Notes under the pieces: model-generated
Databases searched by the model: none
What the model was told of the DNA's origin: nothing
What the model saw: only the letters and a program-made list of their open reading frames with translations
In this document: in pieces, positions 54,561 to 64,000 of the stretch
Position numbering within the stretch: position 1 is the first letter of the stretch
Layout of the letters: every line of letters starts with the position of its first letter
Program-made: the position numbers and the translations under genes
Source of the DNA: Aquanectria penicillioides
Taxonomy: Eukaryota > Ascomycota > Sordariomycetes > Hypocreales > Nectriaceae
Reading direction: 5' to 3'
DNA: 64,000 bases
Assembly (NCBI GenBank): GCA_003415625.1
Contig: PYIU01000011.1
Coordinates: 1,687,001-1,751,000, forward strand

Positions 54561-57380
54561 TCAATGCAGCAAATCTGTGAAGCAATCGTCAAAATCTGGC
54601 GTGGGGAGGAAGGTGCTGCAGTGTTCCAAGTTGAGGTCAAAGAATGCGGCGGGGAAGCCCTGGATTTGCGATTAGACTATGGAAACATGAGAGAGAAAGC
54701 AGTATAGCTCACAGTACCAGCAAAATCATTCGTAGATGCTGCACTAGCTCCTGTAATGCCTGGGCCGACAAGGAACCCAGGAACTTTGTCAAACATTCCG
54801 GTGTCGGTATTAGGTATTTGCGGATTACCCTTTCTCAGTTCGACAGTTTCTCGCGCAAGTTTGGCGATATCCTTGGAAAAGGGAAGTGATATTTCTGATT
54901 CTGTAGAGAACTCTAAACGAAAGAAATGAGCGGAGGCAATTTCTAATAGTGCAAGATCAGACTGGACAGTTGGGGTATCAGTTGTTTGTAGGATATATAT
55001 AAACAAATTTATCAGCGCATACAATGGGCCATGAAAACCCATTCTATGGATGTCAATAAAAAGCTTCCCAGAATGATTAAGCGAGGCTTACGTGATAGAC
55101 GTTGTCGCGTCCAAGCGGACAAACTGTGTGGCCAAGATGGCATTTCTTGATACCTTGGCAACAATTTCCAGGGATAAGTGGAGTTGTGCACGCAAGCCCA
55201 CATGAGCCTCCACATTGAGCAATCTCTGGGACCATGGATATGTGATAGTGGTGTGAAGTTCTAAGACAGTAAGATAGTAAGCCATTCGGATGTATATGGC
55301 TTGCTGTAAATCCAAGTTGACTCCCCGGCTGCACCCTTCCAATGGAGAATCGAGATTGACTAGCTGCTGGAGAAACGCTTTCAAATCCTCAAGCTTGCCA
55401 TTTAGATCTGCGATCAGTTTGAGCAGCAGTTCTGGATTCTGGTACAACGCCTCCGTATAAGCCAGCTTTTTTGCAATCAATGACGACATCTGTGCAAGCC
55501 TGATGAGAGCAACAGAATATCCGGGGGTGAGTGAGATTTCGGTTGGGTCTTCGTCCGGAATTTGACAGCTAATATCGTCGTCATCGATCATCTACCACAT
55601 CTGAATTAGATTATTGATTCAGAAAACACTTCACACGAGACAGCGACATACTGAAGGCCGCCCAGAGCGTGCTGAACAGACTTTTTCTAAACAGTACGCT
55701 GCCCAAAATATCCTATTGCGGAGTCTCTGTTCACCTTCACTCATACTCCATGACGATACTGCTTGTCGATGAAGCCCTTTTGAACAAGCGATTCGTAGCG
55801 CAACAGTGGACAGCATATATTCAAGGCATGGATTACCAATGCATTCGGAAAAGTATCCCTAAAGTAGAAAGGTAAGTTAAGATTGGCAGTTTGGGTGTGG
55901 CTTTGACTTGATACCATTATCGTCAGTGCTTGTATGGCCATGAGTGATGTTCGAAAGTACAACAATTCAACATGAACAGTAAGTGAATTGGAAAAGAAGG
56001 ACCATGCAGTTTGAAATGCTTCTCGAAAACTGCCTGTCCTCGATAACTCTATGCGGGCACCTGAAGCGTAGATGGCATTGCGAAGAGCATACCATGCCGG
56101 GTCGTCCGATTTGACTTCACTGGTGAGGTGTGCCTCAAGCCGACTTTCGAACCATGCTCTGTGCACAATTTCGAATGAGGCTTCCCGGGAATAGTCAAAA
56201 TAGGCTTTGACAAATTGTCAACGCTTTGCTACGCACTGGTGCTATTGTGTGGACTCACCTGCAGCATATTTTCGAGCGTTTTCAGGACTTGGTTCTGGAG
56301 TTTTGTCTCCAGAAAGCTTGGCCTCGATCTTCAACCTACGCGTAATGTTTTGGGTAAGAAGACTAGCTGAATGATGAAACGAGTGACTGCCTGTTTGTTG
56401 TAGGACCCACTGGATTCCAGTTTTGGAACAAATAGAAAGGAATGATCGTGGGCCTGGATAAATGAGACTTGAGCTTTGGATGTTGGACTGACAACCAACC
56501 ATGGTATTCCCAATTTGACTGTGCTGATATTAGCCTCCACGCAAAAACAAGCGAGTTTACTGTTTGAGATCACTTACAAGCTCCCCAGAATATACGCTAC
56601 TAGCCTCGGGGGTGTGGCCTGTCGCATCTGATACGCTTTCACTTTCACTGATTGTCATTGTCGAGCTGATCATCTCCCCATCAAATACGGTGGATGGAGA
56701 AGGTAGTCTTGCGCTAAGTGGTGGATGAGGTTGTTGTATCACGTCGCTGTGATATGAACTGGATGAAGAGCTAACAGGGTGTGCAGCCATGCTGGTGAAT
56801 GGGATTGCATTTAGTTGAGGTGCCGCGTCATTACAAATAGGCCTCGCATCTACAAACGAAGCTTCTAGTAGATCCGAGGTTTGTTCAGACGACTCATCTA
56901 ATTTATCTCCTGGAAAGGAAGAACTGGAATGGCGAGATCCATCAGGCGGATCCAAGCTTCCTTTAACAGAGGGAAGTTGTGTCGTGCTGATTTGCTGCAG
57001 TTGTGTCGAAGAACGATTGCTATCACGACCCAGATTTGAGAATGAAGTGGAACTGGACGAATTGCTGTGAACACTTGTAAGTAGCGCCTCAACACGCGCC
57101 AAGCGTTCGACCATTGCATCTGAGACTTCCACTTTTCTCAGTCGGCTTCGCCGCCTCGTTGCATAGGCACAATGCTCCTCGTGGTCAACACAATTCGTGC
57201 ATGGCTGTTTACCATCGCCTTGAAATGAAATTCAGAATTTTGTTTGGAGACATTTCGAGGAATCGTTCTCCACTCACATCGAACCTTTTTGATCCTGCAA
57301 TAGTTGCAGGCGATAGGGCGCCTCGGCTTGGAGACGGGAGCAACATGTTGAGCTTGTGTGGGGTCGCTGGGATTAGACAT
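54561..57380 (-). CDS. Zn2Cys6 transcription factor
   Basis: Eight exons: 57380-57278, 57218-56578, 56523-56259, 56204-55915, 55858-55652, 55591-55092, 55043-54713 and 54659-54561. They give about 811 residues. The first intron splits the zinc cluster. Joined, it reads CNYCRIKKVRC then DGKQPCTNC and a last Cys after six residues, the full C6 pattern. A basic stretch RRRSRLRK and a short coiled region (MVERLARVEALL) follow. The middle has the fungal-specific regulatory domain (AAYFDY, FWAAYCLEK, GRPSMIDDDDISC). The last exon gives a 33-residue end that is less certain. It is the only regulator in the metabolic neighbourhood and likely controls it. Its own promoter carries the GC-rich element, which suggests autoregulation. 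Confidence 0.87.
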
Positions 57381-58306
57381 AGCAATAAGAAGGACGGTGA
57401 GAAGTGATGGAATGATGTAAAAGAAGGGGAGTTTTCAGAATGTCAAGACCTTCAGCTAGAAGAATCCCACTTGACAGAACGCGATGATTCAAAGCCGGGG
57501 TATATGCAGGATTGGACGCCACTATGCGGGGTAGTCTGGGGTTAATTGTGAGGATGATCCTACACAAATCTGGCTGCCAAGATGCTTTGATATGTTCAAT
57601 GGCGCTGCTCGGCAGGATACAGCATCTATAGGCGAAGGGATGATTGATCATAAAGGAAGAATCGCCATTGAGGCGATGGAGAATCACAATGCTGTTACCT
57701 CGCTCTACGCCTGGTTACACCCAACTGCCTGCCCAACACCTCAAATCAGGTGGGTAAATGAGCTACGGATTCCACGGCTCAATTTACTTGAACGAAAATG
57801 AGACTTTTCTCCGAAATCTCATCTTTCGACAAAAGCACAGGCTCCAACGCGGTTACGTTTTGAGACTGGTTTCACCACCGGGCCGGATTCGGTCCGGACG
57901 GGCTCGAGTGACCGGTCGGACGTTTATTCTCGGCCCGCTTGGTCCTGGTTTATTGCATGACGACCCTCATTGGACCGGATAGCCCGGAAATCCTATTAGG
58001 ACGGACTCCTTTGTACGACATAGGGAAGTTAGAGCCTTCGATCATCTGGGGCTGGTTCAGAGTTGAGAATGTGAACTAATTGGCATGCACCGCTTCCACA
58101 GGCTGTGAACCTTGTAAGGCAGTGTTGAATATCGCGCGTAGATAGATGGACATACTGTCACGAGCGTTGATTTCATAGTTCAAGGTACATATCGAGCAAG
58201 ATTTTTGGAGATCGATGAATGCAAACACGGCGATTTAAAAATGAGTGGACCATATGACAACAAGGAGTGGTGATGCAAACGACTATCTAGTATTACTCTG
58301 GTGCAA
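57381..58306. promoter_or_regulatory. Transcription-factor promoter with GC-rich elements
   Basis: About 930 bp between the regulator start and the 3' end of the synthetase gene. A GC-rich block at 57875-58000 carries CCGGCCCGG on the minus strand (57886-57878), GGTCCGGAC, CGGCCCGC at 57931 and CCCGGAA near 57983. The flanks are AT-rich. No gene is seen. Confidence 0.5.
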
Positions 58307-60783
58307 TCATAGCTTCGCTAAAAACAACTCATCCTCTAATTTTGCAGCCTTTTCGATTTCAAAGTATTTTCCATAGAGTGATAGGCTCTCGGGATTGGCC
58401 ACCACGGTAGACTCAGCCTTAAGGCCGCTGATGATATTCTTGACCAAAATTTCAAGCTTCTTCCCCACATTCGAGTATGGGATATCTTCAACATAGAAGA
58501 CGTACCTGGGCACATGTCGCTTACTCAAGCTTTCTCCAATTTTTGTCTTGATTTGATCTTTAAGAAGACTCGTCTTCTTGACTTCAGGTTTCAATTTGAG
58601 AAACAAAACCACTGTCTCGTCTCGATCTTGGGGCCTTCTTTGACCAGTGCATACCGAGTCCTCGACGGCTGGAAATAGCCGAATGACATTATATATTTCC
58701 GCGGAACCAAATCGGACTCCGGAAGGATTCAAAACCCCATCGCTGCATATGAGTTAGCCCTACAGTTAACAAGGCTATTGGGAGTGGCTCTTACGATCGT
58801 CCTAGCATCTGAATGCCCTTTGTTTCCTTACCCATTCGAATCAAGTCACCCTGCACCCAAATATCGGGAAAGAGAGAGAAGTATGAATTTCTGTACTTGA
58901 CAGAGCCATTTTGTCCCCAAAATGTTAGCGGTTGGCTTGGAAATGGTTGTGTGCAGACGAGTTCCCCGGGGTGTCCAGTATGCGCGATGGATTTTCCTTG
59001 AGATACCAGTGGATCGAAAACATCCACTGCCATTCCAAGAGACTTTCCTGCAATTTCATCTGCATGAACAGGTATTAATGGGTTTGCGGTGACGACTTTG
59101 ACAAGTCAGCTTGATCGTTTGGCGCTTGAATAAATAGGGGGGGTTATACATGAGCAGGCGCAATCTGTGCCACCACTTCCTGAGATCAGCTGCACTTGGC
59201 TTGGGAATCCAACCGAGTAGAACCATTTTGCAACATCCGATGGTAAGACAGAGCCAGTAGATGTAACCTTTCGAAGTGCACTCAAATCGAACTCCTCCCC
59301 TTAGTCGGAGTTAATACTTGACAACTACACCGGTGGTACAGCCAGAGTAGGCGCTTACTTGGTTTGGTATTCTTGTCCATTAAATCAGTCAGGTATTTGG
59401 CGGAAGTCCCAAATATCGTTACCCTATGAAACGATGAGATTTCTTGTTGAGAGCTAGGGCAGTGACTTCATACCTTAATTTTGACAAAAGCTGCGGTAGA
59501 AACCTGACGTTGGGATACACGGGCGAGCCTCGTAACACCACCACCTTCGTGCCTATACTCATTGAAGTAAGGAGAAATGCCCACATAATCCACGCCGTCT
59601 ATAGATGGCCATTAGCACGGTGTCTTGAAGGCACTTTCGTCTGAAAAAGTGGAAGTACCGTCGTGTATTGGAATAGCACGTCGCCAGGTACCACTCCAAT
59701 ATGTAGCACGTAGTCTTTCTTTATCTGTAGCATGACGCCCTGTATGACAATGAGATGGTAGGTCTGGCGGGGATGTAGTAAGAACTTACACCTGCAGTAT
59801 GTAAAATGCACTTGGGAGAACCAGTCTACTGAAGTCAGGCAAGTGTGTGTCAGGGGATGTGGTACGACTCACCGTTCCGGACGAATAGAATATGAAGGCA
59901 GGGTGTGAGAATGGAAGCTGTTCAAATACAATCTTTTCACCCCTAGATGTTGATAAAAAGCTTTCATACTTGATCATTTTTTCAAACTCCTTTTCCAGCC
60001 CTGTTTCATTCGAGTTGAGAATGATGTATTCCAGACTGTCACCACTGGATACTTCTTTGGCCCAGGTTCCGATCATTGGCGTCAGGTCGCGGAGTTTCCC
60101 ATTGTACTGGACAGACGTATCGGCAAAAATGAGTTTCGGGTCGATTTGAACAACCCGATCCAAAATTGCCTTGGCGCCGAAATCCGGCGACACAGATGAC
60201 CAGATTGCGCCAATCGACAGAGTTGCCAAACACAATGCTACGGCAAGACTGGACGTTTCCACAACTGCGGCTACTCTGTCTCCTTTTTTGATACCACAGG
60301 CTCTCATAGCACCGGCTATAGACTCAACTTGAGAGTAGAGTTCCCCCCGAGTAATAGTTCTCGCTTGCAGGGACCCTTCTGTAGCCTCGTACATTGCAAT
60401 AGCAGAGTGATCGCGGTTTTCAAGAATGCTTCCAGCAAAGTTAAGTAGCGCGCCCGGAAAAAAATGTTGGAGTAGGAAACATTTTTTGATTTGACTGGAG
60501 AGGGTCAGCTCTGTAGAAATTTGCGCCATCACCAGGAGGGACAAACCTGTTCGAAAGTGCGAGACGGGAATTTAGTCGCCCCCATCTCCAAAAAAGCGAA
60601 AAGCTCCAACCAAAAGTCTGCAGCCGTTGATGGATCCACAGACCACCGGTGAAGATCGTGATACGACTGAAGGGCGAGACCATGCTTCGTGTTGATAAGG
60701 TTACGGAACCGGGCCATTGAAGAATTCTTCAGGTCATCAGTCGATGGATTCCATACCACCGGATTTCTTTCCCCTGCCATCAT
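58307..60783 (-). CDS. Acetoacetyl-CoA synthetase, with an apparent one-base frameshift
   Basis: Nine exons: 60783-60547, 60494-59873, 59825-59790, 59739-59659, 59598-59474, 59423-59359, 59299-59150, 59095-58795 and 58742-58307. They would give about 683 residues, the normal length. The enzyme activates acetoacetate to acetoacetyl-CoA with ATP in the cytosol. The AMP-binding loop reads SSGTTGSPK and is followed by CILHTAGG. FQYTTTAWIMW, VTIFGTSAKYL, SGSGGTDC and the C-terminal SDGVLNPSGVRFGSAEIY are all typical. Exon 2 has conserved phase-0 ends but a length one base over a multiple of three. Conserved text changes frame at the seven-base A run 60458-60464 (T run in the gene). It is either a real mutation or a base-calling error. 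All other junctions are canonical. Confidence 0.85.
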
Positions 60784-61226
60784 CACTGGAGCTAGGTAAA
60801 AGGTGAGAATATCTCCCAAAGAATAGATGTCAACGATGAATAAAAAAAATCCAAACGTAGGCTAATAGTTACCACTGTTTTACTGTCTTTTGGCCATGAA
60901 CCTTGAGGTTAGAGATACTTTATTCTTTTGTAATTTGTAGGTGATTTGTGCCACTGCAACACGGATGCAAATAATTACTCCTAGCCAAACGTGGCCACAG
61001 ATGAAAAAGACTTACACCCGGTTTTGCCGGACCCGAGATCCCGAGGTCCGAGCAGGCAGATCGAGGGACGTGTCGCGGGCTTATGAAGGTGTGATATTGT
61101 ACACGAATGACATTATTAACATCTTCCCAGCAAAGTCTCATAGGAATTCATTAAGAACCTACGTCATCAACGGTTTAGCCCTTCTAGTTGGTTGAATTAC
61201 GTATGGTTGACACATCGCGATGCATT
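60784..61226. promoter_or_regulatory. Synthetase upstream region
   Basis: About 440 bp between the synthetase start and the end of the FAH pseudogene. It contains CCGGACCCGA (61027-61036), one mismatch from the cluster element, followed by ATCCCGAGGTCCGAG. No gene is seen. Confidence 0.45.
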
Positions 61227-62173
61227 TTACCATGAAGATTGCATGACATTCCTAATCATCCCAATCTTATCAATCCTGACGGTGACCACATCTCCATCTT
61301 GCAGTCACGCTGGTGGTCTCATCAATGCACCAACACTGCTTGGAGTTCCTGTGAGAATGACAGCAAAATTGCGTGGAGTCATGGCCCTGCTTAAATGGCA
61401 GACCAAAGTCCCAACATCAAACATCAAATCACTGTAACAGCGTTGATTGTCTTTCCTCGCCGTTTACCCCCATTGTCAGGTGCAACTCTCTCATATCGGG
61501 AATTGCCTTTGGAGACACAAGTACAGAGCCGGTGGGCGCAAAATTCGTCAAAATCTTTAGCATAGCTAGCTTGACCTGCTCTGTCATGCATTTGCCAAGA
61601 CCTGGAAGCGACGTCATTCAAGACACAATGTCCCAAGATATAACCGAGAGGATCATCATGGTCGGGGATATTTCTGCAGTGCTTGCTAGTTACAACGGCA
61701 AGTTCGCCCTGGTTTTCATCTTAGTCCATTGCGACCCTTATTTTGGATAGAGAGCCAGACCTCATAATCTAAGGGAGCGGATTCTCTGTCAATAGGCATG
61801 GTTTTGTATGGCCCAGCCAGCGCATCCTGCGGCTTTCAAAGATCATTGGATATTTTAGAACCGAAGTCTTCGCTTATTATACACCTCAGTCCAGATACGT
61901 AGTAATCAGCCATCGCTCACGCTCGCCTCAGCAGCATGGGCTTTATAGTTGACCCCTACTCTATAAATATGGGCCGCCCTGGGAATTGGGCTGAGAAATT
62001 TCAACGACCTTGTTAACGGTAGATAGCGTGTAATCATCACTAAACGGATCCCCTTCATACGCCAAGATTTCGGAATTGACAAGATCAATCCCAGAACTAC
62101 CTTCAGGGGCTTCTCCATAAAGCTCATTAGTATCGTCGCCCCTCAGGCGGATAAGGCGATCAAATGTTGGCAT
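61227..62173 (-). pseudogene. Fumarylacetoacetate hydrolase family, inactivated
   Basis: Family segments appear in order: FDRLIRLRGDD, LSPIPRAAHIYRVGVNYKAHAAEAS, YPMIFE, PQDALAGPYKTMPIDRES, GELAVVTSK, NDVASRSWQMHDRAGQ, VNGEERQS, FDVGTLVCHLSRA and ILTGTPSSVGAL. Two introns (61920-61868 and 61760-61709) still have good signals. Frame changes are needed near 61996-62001, 61834-61836, 61540-61543 and 61433-61445. A TGA at 61307-61305 replaces the expected Trp of the PPAW segment. At least five lesions make loss of function likely. Intact relatives cleave acylpyruvates such as fumarylacetoacetate, releasing acetoacetate or a similar acid, which fits the adjacent acetoacetyl-CoA synthetase. Confidence 0.82.
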
Positions 62174-62518
62174 CGCGGTAGCACGTGCAGTTGCCTAGCT
62201 AGTGGTATTTCAAATTTGAGGGTAGATACGGCACAAATAGACAATTGCAGCAAATAATGACAAGATTTTATCCAAACACAAATTTCAGATTATTCGTGAC
62301 CCGAAACCCCGCCCCGGGCCCATTATGCCCGAACCTCCGGATGAATTGGTTCTCAAGCCCCGCGACCCCCGCGACCATGGCCGAACAACTCCGCAGTAAG
62401 ATTTTAAGAGCCAATTCGATTCAGCATGACATGTTTTCAATACAATATACATATTTTTTGAATCTTAAAAGCCCATTACTATTCAGAACCTTGTGCGCCA
62501 TCAATCTCAAATCCCAGC
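62174..62518. promoter_or_regulatory. Divergent promoter with partial cluster elements
   Basis: 345 bp between the FAH pseudogene and the SnoaL-like gene. GC-rich words CCCCGGGCCC (62312-62321) and GCCCGAACCTCCGG (62327-62340) resemble halves of the cluster element. No exact copy was found. Confidence 0.4.
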
Positions 62519-63386
62519 ATGCCGAATGAGATTGTGTCGAAGAAGGGGAAGTCGGAATGGCATTATTTGGTAAGAGTTCAATGCCGGCCAACTATCTATT
62601 ACTTTGGACTTAACGCAGTGTATTATAACAACAGGGAGACCTAACCACTCTTGATAATCTTCATTCCACACTCGGTTTTCCGACCAGCCCCTATCATGAT
62701 CCAAAGCTGAAGCAAGAGGAAGAAGAAATTTTCGACCACTATGTCAGATGGCAGGAGTTCAATGATAACCGATTCTCTACGAACCCAGAAGAAGGTGCAC
62801 GGTTTTATGACTGCCCTAATACCCTGTATTATGATCTGATGGGCTTCATTCCTCGTGAGACAACTGCAAACTGCGAGCATGTGTATTGTTCTAATTTTTC
62901 ACAGGTGGCAATTTTGAGGAGCACTTTTATCATATTGGTCGTATGTGCAGTGATTCCAGTAGTAGGTTGACCAGTATACTAATTGCAGATTGAAGCCTAT
63001 TTCGCCAAGTCCCGAATTGGGTACAAGGACATGGAAATTATTGCCACAGCCCGAGAGTGGGGTTATGTCAACATGGAGCAGGTAAGCCCTCGTGGATTAT
63101 ATAACAGGCCGAGTCCGAACCTAATCAACGTTATCTACTCTAGCATTATTATGGAACATCGACTGACGGCCATGATTTCGATTTCAAGTTCCGTTACACA
63201 GGGATAATTCACAAGAAGGATGGAACTTGGAAGTGGGTTCAGGAACATGTCTCTTTTCCGGCCAACATTGCGACAAGACAGGCGGATTTTACTTGCAACC
63301 AGGATGCCGGTGAGCATATCAAGATGCGAGATGAAGACAATGAGAAGAGAAATGACGAAACTGGGACAATGAAGGCATCCAAGTAG
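62519..63386 (+). CDS. SnoaL/NTF2-like protein
   Basis: Four exons, 62519-62569, 62635-62940, 62989-63081 and 63144-63386, give about 230 residues. The middle and C-terminal parts (AYFAKSRIGYKDMEIIATAREWGYV, cut to its core; YRYTGII-like FRYTGIIHKKDGTWKWVQEH; SFPANIATRQADF) fit the cone-shaped NTF2/SnoaL fold, whose members act as small cyclases, isomerases or dehydratases or simply bind ligands. The residue order with a C-terminal polar tail is common in fungal members of unknown function. The second intron boundary is the least certain, but the chosen one keeps frame and a canonical donor (GTATGT). It is divergent from the FAH pseudogene and likely part of the same pathway. Confidence 0.72.
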
Positions 63387-64000
63387 TAGTTAATGTCCGT
63401 AGCATCGTAGTATAGCTGCTTCTGCAAAGACTAGCCAGGGAAGGTTGAATAGCCATAGTGAATATAAGAAAGTTGGATCAATGGTCACGCTGGGTTGTAT
63501 TTCGCGCCATTTGAGAACTCTTGATGGCACTTATTCCAGATAAAGCCTACCCGTCATCCATGATCTGTTTACTGACGCAAGGGATGCAACACCGGTGTCA
63601 AGGTGGGAGACTCACAATCATCGAATGTTCTACAATGTCGTAGAGTTTGAATAAGAGTAAGTTAGTAGAAGCATACTTAGTATAACTAGTGACTATATTC
63701 CGATGTCTGTGCCCACTGATCAAGCTAATGTACATGAACACTAACACAAAGGCCCATCATCTAAATCCACTTATGAAATCCGGCTTCGCGAAGCCTTCCT
63801 CACTTTCCAGATAATGATTGAATGTTTAACCAGGACATTATCCCGTCGGTCGGCCCGTCGGATACCGGGACCGGCCCGAAATATCGGCACACCGATGTAG
63901 GTGCTCGTCCATGAAAGCGGGTCTATCTATGATGCTCATCATGTAACACTGATTTTCAGTCGCGTGATAATGGAAATACCGATTATGCTATATTGCCCAT
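63387..64000. promoter_or_regulatory. Right edge with an exact cluster element
   Basis: About 610 bp without a visible gene. CGGCCCGTCGG lies at 63851-63861 and an exact CCGGCCCGAA at 63871-63880, followed by ATATCGGCAC. By analogy this is probably the promoter of a further cluster gene beyond the window. Confidence 0.45.

Noticed and set aside
1..64000. CRISPR arrays, transposon ends, telomeric repeats
   Set aside because: No regularly spaced repeats, long terminal or inverted repeats, transposase-like frames or telomere units were seen.

Overview
The window is nuclear DNA of a filamentous ascomycete (Pezizomycotina). Protein genes are interrupted by short introns (about 47-100 nt) with GT...AG ends and CTAAC/CTGAC branch points. 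The families are typical of that group: a SesB-NACHT NLR, 2EXR and F-box proteins, a Zn2Cys6 regulator and a cytochrome P450. No rRNA, tRNA, CRISPR array or intact transposon was found. A finer placement (for example Sordariomycetes) would be a guess. All gene models were built by eye from reading frames, splice signals and family motifs.

Region 1 (1-13 kb) holds unrelated single genes: a divergent Ras-like GTPase, a DyP/YfeX-type peroxidase with a mitochondrial-like leader, a membrane-anchored multicopper oxidase whose copper motif is assembled across a 2-nt micro-exon, an orphan protein and an F-box protein.

Region 2 (13-37 kb) is rich in signalling and surveillance-type proteins: a HerA/FtsK-like ATPase, a single-gene fusion of Ser/Thr kinase, tandem linker repeats, ankyrin repeats and WD40 repeats, a second F-box protein, a decayed NLR/TPR gene and a SesB-type hydrolase-NACHT NLR. 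An intronless oleate hydratase, a multi-pass membrane protein and a large ankyrin protein follow, separated by long gene-poor spacers.

Region 3 (39-64 kb) starts with a 2EXR protein, an alpha/beta hydrolase and a medium-chain reductase. From about 44 kb it becomes a dense metabolic neighbourhood: membrane protein, SRPBCC protein, P450, short-chain dehydrogenase with an altered catalytic Lys, FAD monooxygenase, VOC dioxygenase, Zn2Cys6 transcription factor, acetoacetyl-CoA synthetase, a fumarylacetoacetate-hydrolase (FAH) pseudogene and a SnoaL/NTF2-like protein. No PKS, NRPS or recognised terpene synthase is visible. The enzyme set reads best as oxidation and ring cleavage of a cyclic or aromatic compound, with acetoacetate captured as acetoacetyl-CoA. 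A GC-rich element, consensus CCGGCCCGRA, recurs in the intergenic regions of this neighbourhood and stands out from AT-richer surroundings. It contains CGG/CCG triplets and is a candidate binding site for the encoded regulator. The synthetase has an apparent one-base shift in a seven-base homopolymer and the FAH gene has at least five lesions, so this part of the pathway may be decaying in this strain.
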